Shown: piece after piece, positions 1 to 9,854 of the stretch
Layout of the letters: each line of letters opens with the position of its first letter
Position numbering within the stretch: position 1 is the stretch's first letter
DNA from: Nanobdellota archaeon
GTDB lineage: Archaea > Nanobdellota > Nanobdellia > Pacearchaeales > GW2011-AR1
Direction of reading: 5' to 3'
DNA length: 64,000 nt
Assembly (NCBI GenBank): GCA_021799535.1
Contig: JAJZAH010000003.1
Coordinates: forward strand, 1-64,000
Translations under genes and position numbers: made by a program
The notes under the pieces: model-generated
What the model was told of the DNA's origin: nothing
Seen by the model: the letters and a program-made list of their open reading frames with translations, nothing else
Database searches by the model: none

Positions 1-148
1 ATAAATCTTTCAGTTTGGTGCCTGCAGACCTTATGTAAGCATTTGTCTTTCTTGCTGATGCCTTTGCCATAAAGTTTTGAGACCGCAATTCTTTATAAAC
101 TTTTCGATTTATAGTCTCTTAATAGTGACAACTAAATGGAAGAACAAT

Positions 149-781
149 TCATCTTCCAAGCAACTTTTCAATCTCCCTTTTAGGATTCTCGGCTTCTGTT
201 ACCCCAGAAGCTATAGCGACACCTGTTGCCCCCAGTTTCATGGAAGTTTCCATATCATTGTAAGTTTTCACTCCGGCACCGACGAGAAATTTCATTTTGA
301 GCGATTTAGATATCTTTTTTATGATTTCTGGCTTTGCAGTAGAGACAGAGATGTCCCCCCCAACGAGTTCTGGGGGTTCATATATCAGAAAATTTGGCTT
401 TAATCTTTCGATTTTTTTCGCTTCAGAAAGGCTTGAAGCAAAAACGGCGGTTTTCAAGCCGATTTTTTTGCATCTTTTCATTGTCTCCTTGAGGGTCTTA
501 AAGTCCAGTTTATGCTCGGAATGATTAAGAAATGTTCCGGCGGCCCCGCCAGCTTTCACTTCTTCTGGGATTATGTAACCTGTATTTCTTCCAAGAGGAA
601 AGGGATCAACATGCTCTGCGTAAACTTTCAATTTGGTTTTTGAGGCAATCTCTTTTATGTCGGAAGCCGGAACGCCAACTATTATATTTTTGTCGACCTT
701 TTCGGTCATTCGGGCAAGATCCAGATTTTCTTTGCCTTTTTTGTAAGTTTTGAAATTTATTATGATTATTGGTTTTTTCAT
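149..781 (-). CDS. tpiA: Triosephosphate isomerase, archaeal type
   Basis: Motifs IIINFKTYKKG, YEPPELVGG, VGAGVKTYNDMETSMKLGATGVAIASGV. Confidence 0.95.
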   Translation of the reverse strand: MKKPIIIINFKTYKKGKENLDLARMTEKVDKNIIVGVPASDIKEIASKTKLKVYAEHVDPFPLGRNTGYIIPEEVKAGGAAGTFLNHSEHKLDFKTLKETMKRCKKIGLKTAVFASSLSEAKKIERLKPNFLIYEPPELVGGDISVSTAKPEIIKKISKSLKMKFLVGAGVKTYNDMETSMKLGATGVAIASGVTEAENPKREIEKLLGR

Positions 782-1197
782 TTTTCAATTGATCCCCCCC
801 AAGGATAAGGTATAAGCTCTTTGAGTCTCACTTTTTTGTTTTCAGAGATTATAACCTCTGTGTTGCTATTCTTTTTGCTAGCTTGTAAGATCATCTCTCG
901 GCACTTCCCACATGGAGGAATCACTTTATACTTTCTTTTATCTTTATTATACCAAACAGCAACAATCTCCTCGATTTCTTTTTCGCCATTTGAGATCATC
1001 GCACCAACTGCTTGATATTCCGCGCATGATCCAATTCCACAATAGAATCCTAGACTGACTCCTTGAAAGATATTTCCATGTGAAGTTACCAAGGCCGCCC
1101 CAACGTCTCCAGTATCAATAAGATTGACACCTTTTGCCTTCTCGATAATTTCTTCCGCTTTTTTTATCAGAATTTTACCCTTCTTGTTGAGTCTCAT
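778..1197 (-). CDS. Cytidine deaminase-like zinc deaminase
   Basis: CAEYQAVGAMIS (C/H-A-E type) and PPCGKCREMI motifs; likely start MRLNKKGK inside the ORF. Confidence 0.85.
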   Translation of the reverse strand: MRLNKKGKILIKKAEEIIEKAKGVNLIDTGDVGAALVTSHGNIFQGVSLGFYCGIGSCAEYQAVGAMISNGEKEIEEIVAVWYNKDKRKYKVIPPCGKCREMILQASKKNSNTEVIISENKKVRLKELIPYPWGGSIEK

Positions 1198-2195
1198 TCT
1201 ACAATTGCCTCGCATACTTTATTTTTAGATATGCATTCAATATTCCTTATTGTTATGTCAAGAATTCTCTGAAGTGCCTCTGTGCTGTAGAAAGCCATAT
1301 GTGGAGTTATTATGACATTCCCAAAAGTCAAAAGCAAATGATCTTCGAGAAGGTTTTTAAGCCGCTCTTTCGGAAACTTTGATGAAAGCAGCTGGGCTTC
1401 TTCTTTTATCAGTCCTTCTTCTTCTAAAACATCAAGTCCTGCACCACCTAACTTCCCAGATGACAAAGCTTTCACAAGAGCAGTCGTATCCACAAGACCA
1501 CCGCGTGCTGTGTTTATCAAGAGTGCCCCTTTTTTCATCAGGTTGATATTTCTTGAATTTATGAGGTGATATGATTTCTTGTCATAAGGGCAATGAAGAG
1601 ATACTATATCAGAATTTTTCAAAAGGTTATTCAGGCTTGAGTATTTAAAATTCAGATTTTTTTCAAGGACTTTATTTGGATAAGGGTCGTAAGCAAGCAC
1701 CATCATCTCGAAGCCGTTCGCTATTCTTGCAACGTGGCGTCCGATAGATCCCATTCCGATTATTCCGATAGTTTTATCTTTTATATCAAATCCTTCAAGA
1801 TCATCAAAAGAAAAGTTTCCTCTTGTAGTTCTGTCATAAGCGCGGTTTATCCTTCTTGACAGAGAGAGGATTAAAGCGAATGTATGTTCAGCAACGGTGT
1901 TTTGTCCGTAATTCGGGACATTGTAGACTTTTACTTTTCTCTTCTTGCATTCCTTTAAATCAATATGATCATATCCTGTTGACCTTGTGACAACTGCTTT
2001 AAGTTTTTTTAGTTTGTTAAGAACATCTTTATTTACTTTTGAATATATGAAAACACTTATTATGTTGACATCTTTCATGGAATCGACGCCACTTTCATTC
2101 ACAGTTTCTTTGAAGAAAATCAGCTTGTGGTTCTTGAGTCTTTTTTTTATATAGTCTTTCTCCCAGTCCTTTATTTCAAAAAATGCGATTTTCAT
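1194..2195 (-). CDS. D-2-hydroxyacid dehydrogenase (D-lactate dehydrogenase-like)
   Basis: TIGIIGMGSIGRHVARIANGF NAD-binding motif; NTARGGLVDTTALVKAL; ITPHMAFYSTEAL. Confidence 0.93.
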   Translation of the reverse strand: MKIAFFEIKDWEKDYIKKRLKNHKLIFFKETVNESGVDSMKDVNIISVFIYSKVNKDVLNKLKKLKAVVTRSTGYDHIDLKECKKRKVKVYNVPNYGQNTVAEHTFALILSLSRRINRAYDRTTRGNFSFDDLEGFDIKDKTIGIIGMGSIGRHVARIANGFEMMVLAYDPYPNKVLEKNLNFKYSSLNNLLKNSDIVSLHCPYDKKSYHLINSRNINLMKKGALLINTARGGLVDTTALVKALSSGKLGGAGLDVLEEEGLIKEEAQLLSSKFPKERLKNLLEDHLLLTFGNVIITPHMAFYSTEALQRILDITIRNIECISKNKVCEAIVE

Positions 2196-2272
2196 ACTCT
2201 CTTTTTATACTGAAGATAGTAAAGGAATCTTTATAAAATTATTTCGGGTGTCCATTTAAACGAAGTACCTTT

Positions 2273-2343
2273 GGGCTTGTAGTATAACGGCATTACGCCC
2301 GGTTCGCAATCGGGTGGTCCGGGTCCGACTCCCGGCAAGTCCA
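2273..2343 (+). tRNA. tRNA-Ala (anticodon CGC)
   Basis: Acceptor GGGCTTG/CAAGTCC with G3-U70, anticodon stem CCCGG-TTCGCAA-TCGGG, T-arm CCGGG-TCCGACT-CCCGG; CCA not encoded. Confidence 0.95.
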
Positions 2344-2817
2344 TTATTTTTTGAAGAATCTTTCTGTGAACCTAAAATTGTAATCGTGTCCGGCATCTTT
2401 GGAATAAATCGATAAGAATTCGCACTTTCTCTCTCCCGTGTTTATCACTCTGTGGCCCGCTTTTCCCGGTACAAGATATATCTTGTCTTTTTTCATCTCT
2501 ACGGCTTTTGCAGTCTTTCCTTCTTGGATCAGGAGTTTTCCTTTTCCACCTGTTAAGATATATATTTCCTCTCTTGGTTTCACATGTTTGTGGCCTTTTG
2601 TCATGAAATATTCGCCATTTATTGTCCCGGATTCAAGGACGGTCAAGCCCACTTCAAAGGTCACAAAATCTTTCATATAGACAGTATAAAGGAGAGGATT
2701 GTTTTTTAAATTGGGATTTTTGAATTTGTCCGACATATCAGAAAGCCTTCTAACAGTCTTGCTGTCATAATTTTTTTTCAGATCCTCGAAACCGTTTTCT
2801 ATTTTCATTTTAACCAT
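2344..2817 (-). CDS. pgiA: Cupin-type glucose-6-phosphate isomerase
   Basis: GEYFMTKGHKHVKPREEIYILTGGKGKLLIQ cupin signature typical of archaeal PGI. Confidence 0.9.
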   Translation of the reverse strand: MVKMKIENGFEDLKKNYDSKTVRRLSDMSDKFKNPNLKNNPLLYTVYMKDFVTFEVGLTVLESGTINGEYFMTKGHKHVKPREEIYILTGGKGKLLIQEGKTAKAVEMKKDKIYLVPGKAGHRVINTGERKCEFLSIYSKDAGHDYNFRFTERFFKK

Positions 2818-3284
2818 CTTTCCATAATGTTTATTTTGTTTTTGAAACCTTCTATTTCGTAAAACCTCCTGCTTGGTTCGTTTACCTTAAATACATCCAA
2901 CATGATTTTATTTATTCCTTTCTTTTTGCATATTTTGTATAATTCATTGAACATTTCCTCTCCGAATCCTTTTCCTCTGTATTTTTTGTCGACGAACATG
3001 TTGTTGACCCAGCAAAAATTCTTTTTTTCCTTTTCATAGTTTATGCCATATGGCTCTTTTTTCGAAATGATGAATTCAAGAAATCCCGCTATTTTACCAT
3101 TTAATTTCAGGCAGACTATGTTCTTTCTTTTAATTGAAGATTTAATACTTTTATTCAGCCACACTTTGCCGTCGGAGGTCTCTTTCTCTATTTTGCAGAT
3201 TTCCTGGATGCCGTTGAAAATAAAATCAGATTCCTCATTGGTCGCATATGCAATACTTACGCTTTTCTCATCGCGTATTTTCAT
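2805..3284 (-). CDS. GNAT family N-acetyltransferase
   Basis: NNMFVDKKYRGKGFGEEMFNELYKICKKKGINKIMLDVFKVNEPSRRFYEIEGF. Confidence 0.88.
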   Translation of the reverse strand: MKIRDEKSVSIAYATNEESDFIFNGIQEICKIEKETSDGKVWLNKSIKSSIKRKNIVCLKLNGKIAGFLEFIISKKEPYGINYEKEKKNFCWVNNMFVDKKYRGKGFGEEMFNELYKICKKKGINKIMLDVFKVNEPSRRFYEIEGFKNKINIMERWLK

Positions 3285-4042
3285 TTTCCAAGTATTATCT
3301 TCCTTATCTTTTTAGAAAGTTCAAAAGGATCCTCGGACTGCCAGACATTTCTTCCGACAGCAATTCCGGCTCCCCCTGCACTGATAATATCTTTTATCTC
3401 TTTGAGAAATTTACCCTCATTGGCCTTGGTACCTCCTGCAATGACTACCTTTGTTTTTCCCGCGGACTTTACGGCCCATTTCAGGTCTTTTTTGCTTCCG
3501 TCATACTTTATCTTTGCGATGTCTGCCCCCACTTCGAGGGCAACTCTTGCGGCGTATGCCATAAGTTCCGAATCACTTTTATCCTGAGTCCCTTTTCCTC
3601 TTGGATATACCCAGGTTATAACGGGCATTCCGAGCATATGTGCTTCCTCTTCTATGCCTGCAAATTCCTTCATCATGTCCTCCTCGTAGTCGCTTCCTAT
3701 GTATATTGTATACCCTACAGCGACAGCTCCAAGCGAAACGGCTTCCTTGACGCTGCATATCTGCTCCGATCTTGGCTCACCTTCCCTTAAGTTTGTTTTC
3801 CCGTTAAGTTTTATTATGAGAGGAACTTTTGAATCTTTTATTTCTTTACCGTATTTTTCGGCAATTCCTTTCTGGAAAATTATTGCATTGTATTTGCCTT
3901 TCTTTGCAATTTCAATTATGTAATTTGGGTCCACGTTATCGTCGTTGAAATCTTTTGTTGGACCATGTTCTAAACCCTGGTCATAAGCAAGAAACATTGC
4001 CCTCCCATTGGTCATAATTTTGTCAAGATCTGGTTTTTTCAT
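3281..4042 (-). CDS. fba: Fructose-bisphosphate aldolase class I, archaeal (DhnA/FbaB-like)
   Basis: FLAYDQGLEHGPTKDF; GADIAKIKYDG; GGTKANEGKFLKEIKDIISAGGAGIAVGRNVWQ. Confidence 0.95.
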   Translation of the reverse strand: MKKPDLDKIMTNGRAMFLAYDQGLEHGPTKDFNDDNVDPNYIIEIAKKGKYNAIIFQKGIAEKYGKEIKDSKVPLIIKLNGKTNLREGEPRSEQICSVKEAVSLGAVAVGYTIYIGSDYEEDMMKEFAGIEEEAHMLGMPVITWVYPRGKGTQDKSDSELMAYAARVALEVGADIAKIKYDGSKKDLKWAVKSAGKTKVVIAGGTKANEGKFLKEIKDIISAGGAGIAVGRNVWQSEDPFELSKKIRKIILGK

Positions 4043-4111
4043 TTCTTCACTTTCTTACTTTTTACATTGCTTTAAAGATGTCCTCTTTTAATAAGCTTCT
4101 GTATTCATACT

Positions 4112-5227
4112 TCATTCTTCTTTCATCCTTTTCTTGTTGATGTAATAGAGAGCGGTGATGAACAACGATTCCGACCATCCGAGAGGGGTATTCTCATTGT
4201 ATTTATCTGAGTTGGAAAAATAAAGCTCAGGTATTCCTTCTTTTGTCGTATCTTTCATTTCTCTTTTCATGAAGCTTTCGGCCTTGTTGACCTTCCCAAG
4301 CATCTCATAAATCAATGCAAGCCAGGAAAATCCAAAGGTCCACTCAGCTTCTTCCGAAAAGTTGTCGGAATTCTTGTTGTAATAATGGTCTCCTTTATAT
4401 CTTATAACCCCCCTTTTTCTCACGAGATGGTACTCCACATTTTTCAGAATTTCATCCCCCTGCTTTTTATCAACGACATTATAAGGCCATATCAATGAAA
4501 GTAATGCAAGATCCACAAATTTCTTCTGTGACTCTCTTGGAAGTAGTCTATTGAGAACTTCTTCACCTTTTTTTATAAGCTCACCAGAGACTTTTATTCC
4601 TCCGACGTTTCTTATCATCTTCAATCCCGCAAGGCAAGCGCCGACGCTTGAAGCATGTATTTCCTGGTTCTCTTCCCACATCCCGGAGTCCGGGTCATGC
4701 CAATACTCAAGAGTTGATAAATAGTCGACTAATTTCTGGACTATTCTGTAATCATTTTCATCTTCGAGGATTTTTATCTTTTTTACTGATTCAAGCTCTC
4801 CAATTTTAAAGAGGATACAGCCTATGGAATCATTCTGCTTATTTCCCCATTCTTCCCAGAATTCGTCGAATGTTTCAGGATTGTACCTTGCATGGATGTA
4901 TTGATGCGTGTACTCGGGTTTTTTCAAAATGGCATAATCAATTTTATACTCATGCTTCTTAAAAACCTCCAGTATAGCTCCGTAAGTCCTTTTGACGGTG
5001 CTCCAGTCATTTAAGACTTCAAAAGCAATACATTCGTAAAAGTTATCTCTCAGCCACGCTTTGTCATAACCTGTTTTTACATTGCTGTTTGACGCGAGAA
5101 AGAGCCCTGATTTTGTCTGGAGTTTTTTCAAAATTTTAAGGTGCTGTCTTATCAGTTGGTTGTAATTAATAGGAGTTTCTTTTTTAGATCCGAAGATGTT
5201 TTTGAGGAATTTTTGAAAAGAGGTCAT
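4112..5227 (-). CDS. Glycoside hydrolase family 15 (glucoamylase-like) protein
   Basis: DKAWLRDNFYECIAFEVLNDW; YWHDPDSGMWEENQEIHASSVGACLAGL; FSEEAEWTFGFSWLALIYEMLG. Confidence 0.85.
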   Translation of the reverse strand: MTSFQKFLKNIFGSKKETPINYNQLIRQHLKILKKLQTKSGLFLASNSNVKTGYDKAWLRDNFYECIAFEVLNDWSTVKRTYGAILEVFKKHEYKIDYAILKKPEYTHQYIHARYNPETFDEFWEEWGNKQNDSIGCILFKIGELESVKKIKILEDENDYRIVQKLVDYLSTLEYWHDPDSGMWEENQEIHASSVGACLAGLKMIRNVGGIKVSGELIKKGEEVLNRLLPRESQKKFVDLALLSLIWPYNVVDKKQGDEILKNVEYHLVRKRGVIRYKGDHYYNKNSDNFSEEAEWTFGFSWLALIYEMLGKVNKAESFMKREMKDTTKEGIPELYFSNSDKYNENTPLGWSESLFITALYYINKKRMKEE

Positions 5228-6138
5228 TTTCCCAACTTTTTCCTGAGAAGTCCATTCTTGGCACCGCGGGATTTTATCACCGACTCACTTTCTTCAAGGC
5301 CGATCTTGAGACTTTTATCAATTGACTTCCCGATTATTTGTCCTGCTACAAAACCGGAAGCGAAAGCATCTCCTGCACCCGTCCTTTCAACAACTTTTAT
5401 TTTATGGGGCGTTATAGAATAAACTTTACTGCCGTCATAAGCAAGAGTATCCTGGTCTTTATTTGTGATAACCACTATTTTTGGACCAAGATTCTTTAGT
5501 CCTTTAAGAACGTTCCCTTCTTTTACGAGCATCCTTGCTTCCTCATGATTCAGTACAAAAACATCGCAGATCTTAAGAAGGGGTTTTATGTTTTGTGCCT
5601 TTATCTGATACTCTGTGGTATTGAACGCAATCTTCGTTCCGTTTTTGTGCATCTTCATAGCTACTTTTTCCTGAGTTTTGAAACTTTCACCAAGCATGGT
5701 TGAGAGATAAAGCCATCTGGACTGAATTTTCTTCATGTCAAGCTCCGGGGCTTTAAGAAAATCATTGGCTCCCGAATATTTGAGGATTGTGCGGTCATTC
5801 CCCTTACTATCAAGGATTATGGAATACCCCCCATTGACAGAAGAGTCTTTTTCAATACCTCCTAAGAATTCTATCTTTTCTTTTTTTAGAAGTTCTAAGA
5901 TCTCTTTTCCCTCGAATCCGGAATCCAGTTTTCCGATATATCCTGTTTTAAGTCCGAATCTAGCAAAGGCGACAGCAGTGTTTGTCCCGCCCCCACCTAT
6001 GCTGAATTTTATTTCCTTAAGCAGAATCTTGCTTCCGATGGGATATCCCACATATTTTTTTTCCTCTTTCAGATCGTTTATGTTCGTTTCTGCAAAAACG
6101 TCAACAGTTGCGGAACCGAAAGTTATTATATCAAACAT
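5224..6138 (-). CDS. PfkB/ribokinase-family sugar kinase
   Basis: N-terminal GSATVDVF, IGGGGTNTAVAFARFGL; C-terminal VVERTGAGDAFASGFVAG. Confidence 0.93.
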   Translation of the reverse strand: MFDIITFGSATVDVFAETNINDLKEEKKYVGYPIGSKILLKEIKFSIGGGGTNTAVAFARFGLKTGYIGKLDSGFEGKEILELLKKEKIEFLGGIEKDSSVNGGYSIILDSKGNDRTILKYSGANDFLKAPELDMKKIQSRWLYLSTMLGESFKTQEKVAMKMHKNGTKIAFNTTEYQIKAQNIKPLLKICDVFVLNHEEARMLVKEGNVLKGLKNLGPKIVVITNKDQDTLAYDGSKVYSITPHKIKVVERTGAGDAFASGFVAGQIIGKSIDKSLKIGLEESESVIKSRGAKNGLLRKKLGK

Positions 6139-6256
6139 CTTACCATCCTCTTTATCAATTGAAAGAAGGCGGGAATAAAAAGGTTTTGGATGAGAGATTT
6201 AGTTGAATTTTTTTAATAGGAAATTTTATAAATATTGGTCTTTTGAAAGGAGTAAC

Positions 6257-6952
6257 ATGAAAAAATTTTATATGGTCGGGACAAATCATAGGGACTTGAA
6301 AGGACCAGGAAGGCTTGAAAAATTTCTCGAATTCGTAAGACCCGATATGATTGGAGTAGAATCCACAGAGGAAGATTATATAGACCGGATTGAAGATCAT
6401 GAAAGGCTGAAATCTTATGAAATCCCTCTGAAGCTGAGGCTCTCACAGGAGCATGGGGTGGAAAAAGCTGCGGTCATTATGAAATATTTGAATTCGCTTG
6501 GCTATGAATCCTGGGTTCCATATGAATTTTCAAGAAGAAACACTGGAGCAAAAGTAACTCCTTGTGATAAGTTCGAAAAGGAAAAAGTCGTATCGATAAT
6601 GAATAGGGTACTGGGTAATGGAGATATTTCCGCCGAATTTTTAAGCAGAAGCCCTTCGATAGAAGAATTGTCTAACTTGGATTTTGAAAAATACCAATCC
6701 CAAATGGATTTAGTTTATCATCTAAGTTCAATTAATGGATTTGAAGAAGACCCTGAGATGTTCAGGAATCTGTTTTTGATAAGAGACTACTGGGCAGAGT
6801 TAAATATAAGAAAAGTTTTTTCAAGGACGGAAAACACGATGGTCTATGTTGGTGGGGCTATGCACATCTTTGGGGATTATCATAATTTATACGAAAGGCT
6901 GAGCGACTTAGTCCCGTTCAGGATTAAACTACCCGACATGGATAATTTTTAA
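6257..6952 (+). CDS. TraB/TIKI-like domain protein (tentative)
   Basis: MVGTNHRDLKGPGRLEKFLEFVRPDMIGVE and C-terminal MVYVGGAMHIFGDY resemble the GT.H/GxxH arrangement; start MKKFYMVG at 6257. Confidence 0.5.
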   Translation: MKKFYMVGTNHRDLKGPGRLEKFLEFVRPDMIGVESTEEDYIDRIEDHERLKSYEIPLKLRLSQEHGVEKAAVIMKYLNSLGYESWVPYEFSRRNTGAKVTPCDKFEKEKVVSIMNRVLGNGDISAEFLSRSPSIEELSNLDFEKYQSQMDLVYHLSSINGFEEDPEMFRNLFLIRDYWAELNIRKVFSRTENTMVYVGGAMHIFGDYHNLYERLSDLVPFRIKLPDMDNF

Positions 6953-8106
6953 TTTTTGTAATACCCCAACGCCTCGAGCCCTGGAAGTCTCTTTCCTGAG
7001 ACATAGTCAAGAAGCGCCCCTCCTGAAAGACTTATGTAACCAAATTTCTTTTTCGAGATCTTAGAACGGTCAATAGCTTCGTTGAGTTGCCCACCCCCTA
7101 AAAGAGAGAAGGCTTTGCTCTTTGAGACAGCTGTCAAAAGAGCCTTTGTTCCCTTGATGAATTGCGGATCAAGATAATATCCTGCTGGCCCTTTCATATA
7201 GATTGATTTAGCTTTTTTTATCTCGTCCAAATAAATTTTTTGTGTCTTTGGCCCTATATCAAAAATCTCGTATTCTACTGGAAAATCTTTGAGATCAATA
7301 TCTCTTCTTTTACCCTTTTTGCCTTTCACTCCGAAGTCAACAGGAGTTTTTACGAGACCTCCGACTTCTCCCAATTTTAATTTAAGATCACTTATTAATT
7401 TATCATAATCAGATATTTTCTTTTTCAAATATTCGTCCTGAGCGCCGAGCTCTTTCCCCGTTGCGGATATGCACATCTGCCCGAAGAGACCGCAGGCGAG
7501 AACTTTGTTTTTGTTTAGCAAATTTATATCGTCAGCGGGTTTTGCACCCGCGAGAATGTAAAGACAGTTTTTCAGGTTTATTTTCTGAAGAGCTTTTACC
7601 TCTTTTTCCAAAAGAGGACCGGCGTAGCTTTTCATATGCTTTGGAAAGCCGACGATAGAAGCTTGTGATCTGTGAGACACTGAGAAAGCATCATTCACAT
7701 ATATATCACACCATGAACTGAGTTTTTTTACAAAAACTGTATCTTCTTCTGAGAATTCATCTTTAAGATTCCTCACATTATCAAGTAGGATTGCTTCACC
7801 ATTCTTCAAATTTTTTATCGCAGTTTCAGCTTTTTCTCCGATTATATCGGGAACAAAATTGACTTTTGTGAGTTTACTCAAAAGTTTAGCATGCTGTTCC
7901 ATCGAAGTGAAATCTTCGCCGTCGGGTCTCCCCTGATGTGCAAGAATGACAACTTTCGCACCTTTTTTCTTGAGAAATTTTATTGATCCGGCGCTTTCTT
8001 TTATCCTCTCAGACATAAGAACCTTCCCTTTATCAACATCAGAGTTCAAGTCTTCTCTTAGAAGAATAATTTTCCCCTTTACATTGGTTTTTGTTATGAA
8101 ATTCAT
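6949..8106 (-). CDS. pgk: Phosphoglycerate kinase
   Basis: ILLREDLNSDVD; ILAHQGRPDGED; VNDAFSVSHRSQASIVGFP; SLLGGGQLNEAI; ISLSGGALLDYVSGKRLPGLEAL. Confidence 0.96.
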   Translation of the reverse strand: MNFITKTNVKGKIILLREDLNSDVDKGKVLMSERIKESAGSIKFLKKKGAKVVILAHQGRPDGEDFTSMEQHAKLLSKLTKVNFVPDIIGEKAETAIKNLKNGEAILLDNVRNLKDEFSEEDTVFVKKLSSWCDIYVNDAFSVSHRSQASIVGFPKHMKSYAGPLLEKEVKALQKINLKNCLYILAGAKPADDINLLNKNKVLACGLFGQMCISATGKELGAQDEYLKKKISDYDKLISDLKLKLGEVGGLVKTPVDFGVKGKKGKRRDIDLKDFPVEYEIFDIGPKTQKIYLDEIKKAKSIYMKGPAGYYLDPQFIKGTKALLTAVSKSKAFSLLGGGQLNEAIDRSKISKKKFGYISLSGGALLDYVSGKRLPGLEALGYYKN

Positions 8107-8240
8107 ATTGTTTACCTAATTATTTTAATCACTTTTACATAATTAAAATTAAAACATTTTAATATCTTGTGAATTGAAATTCTTACCTGTCGTTATCGTT
8201 AAATGACAAAATTTATAAATCTACATGCTTTTTATGAATC

Positions 8241-9506
8241 ATGAATTATTTAGATAGTTATATACATGCTTCTGGGGCTAATCCTTCAGTCAAGGCCAGA
8301 TTTGGAAATTTACTGGCAAGTATGCCTAAACCTAGCAGTAAGGGAGTTCCCTATGCTATTGAGGTCTTAAAAAAGGTGCAGGAATTCTTTAGAGAGAAGA
8401 ATGGAGACTTTTATGGACCCTATAACTTCACAATACAGGATGTTATTGAGAATAATCTAGGGAACTGCCTCGGATTGCCCCTCACAGCCGGAACAATATT
8501 AAATGAGCGAGGAATGAACCCGGAATTTTCTCTTATGGTTAATCCTAAGGATGAAGTTCATAAGATGGAACGGAAGTTTGTCGAAGAATATAGCCAAAAC
8601 ATGAGCTATGATAAACCTGAGCTTTCGACAGAGCAAGAGAATTTGATTCTTAGATGTGCACCTTTGGAACATCTCGTTCTGAGATTTGGAAATAGACTCA
8701 TGGAGGCAACTTCACGGGAGGACTTCTTCGTGGGCGCTGAATCAAGAAGAGATATAACTTTTGATGAGGCGCTGAGTTGCGTGTACAAAGACAGAGCCGT
8801 CGGTGAACTTTCTATGGGAAATGTTGAAAAGGCGAGGGAGCTGTTAAATCAAGGTCTGAGATCATGGAAAGATAACAGAGAAATCTACAAAGTTCTGTCT
8901 GCAATTTCGGCGGATCAATTCGATGATGTCGGGTATAATGAAGCAGCGAAAAATTATCTCAGGTTAAAATCTGATGACTCTTTATCTCTTCATAATGAAT
9001 ATCTCATAGCTGGGGATAGATCCTCTTTAGAGAGGGCTCTTAAAGAATATCCTTCTTATGCAAGCGCTATTGCGAACAAGGCAAGAGCAATGATTAATTC
9101 AGACCCGAGAGAAGCGAGGTTCTTTTACGGCCTTGCGTCAAAGCTCGTTGCAAACTCACATACTCTTGACGTTCTTGATTTTTATATCGAAAATTTTCGC
9201 GAGTTAGCCGAACTGTTCGGGAAAGGAAGAATTTTAAAGACACTCTCGGACCATGGAAGTGAAGGCGTCGGAAATTTCGATTACAACATGGCAATGCACG
9301 AGTTGACTTCAAATGCAGATTATTTGGCTGAAGCCAGAGAGAGCATTGTAACGCCGTTCCAAAAGTTAAGATGGGCTTATACCTCAAGAGGAACAGCATT
9401 GGAAAATCCGAATGAAATCTCTGTTATGCACAAAGAATATGAAAATTCAAAACTTTATCATGTTGCTACTAACCAATTGGAAAGTAAAAAGGAGGCAGTT
9501 AAATAA
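8241..9506 (+). CDS. Uncharacterised protein with N-terminal transglutaminase/SirB1-like segment and helical-repeat region
   Basis: NNLGNCLGLPLTAGTILNERG is reminiscent of SirB1/transglutaminase-core2 GNC motifs; AVGELSMGNVEKARELLNQGL is TPR-like. Confidence 0.5.
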   Translation: MNYLDSYIHASGANPSVKARFGNLLASMPKPSSKGVPYAIEVLKKVQEFFREKNGDFYGPYNFTIQDVIENNLGNCLGLPLTAGTILNERGMNPEFSLMVNPKDEVHKMERKFVEEYSQNMSYDKPELSTEQENLILRCAPLEHLVLRFGNRLMEATSREDFFVGAESRRDITFDEALSCVYKDRAVGELSMGNVEKARELLNQGLRSWKDNREIYKVLSAISADQFDDVGYNEAAKNYLRLKSDDSLSLHNEYLIAGDRSSLERALKEYPSYASAIANKARAMINSDPREARFFYGLASKLVANSHTLDVLDFYIENFRELAELFGKGRILKTLSDHGSEGVGNFDYNMAMHELTSNADYLAEARESIVTPFQKLRWAYTSRGTALENPNEISVMHKEYENSKLYHVATNQLESKKEAVK

Positions 9507-9507
9507 C

Positions 9508-9831
9508 ATGGCAAAAGGACCAGGCTTAAATCTTGGGTGGAACACTGGCTGGAATATGAATATGGAACATAGGCTAACCCCTCCGATAGCAAATACCGCT
9601 GATGAAGTCGTTCCAAGAACACACTTAGTTAAGAAAAGTATAGACGGAAAGTTATTAAGCGAAGTCGAGTCTTATATTAAATCAGAGGATTTCTTAAAAC
9701 CTTATGCTGATGCTCAGATAATGGATTATTTGTCGTCAGTTGGTTACAATGTGAGTAGAACTGATATCGCTTCTGCAAGAAAGATGTTGGGAATCAAGGC
9801 CTCATCAATAAGGCATCGAAAAACGGATTAG
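9508..9831 (+). CDS. Small protein with RpoN (sigma-54) C-terminal box-like HTH
   Basis: IKSEDFLKPYADAQIMDYLSSVGYNVSRTDIASARKMLGIKASSIRHRK aligns by eye with the RpoN C-terminal pattern (EDxxKPxSDxxIxxxLxxxGxxxxRRTVAKYRxxLgIpsSxxRk). Confidence 0.6.
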   Translation: MAKGPGLNLGWNTGWNMNMEHRLTPPIANTADEVVPRTHLVKKSIDGKLLSEVESYIKSEDFLKPYADAQIMDYLSSVGYNVSRTDIASARKMLGIKASSIRHRKTD

Positions 9832-9854
9832 GTTTTATTCTTGGTGACAACCCC

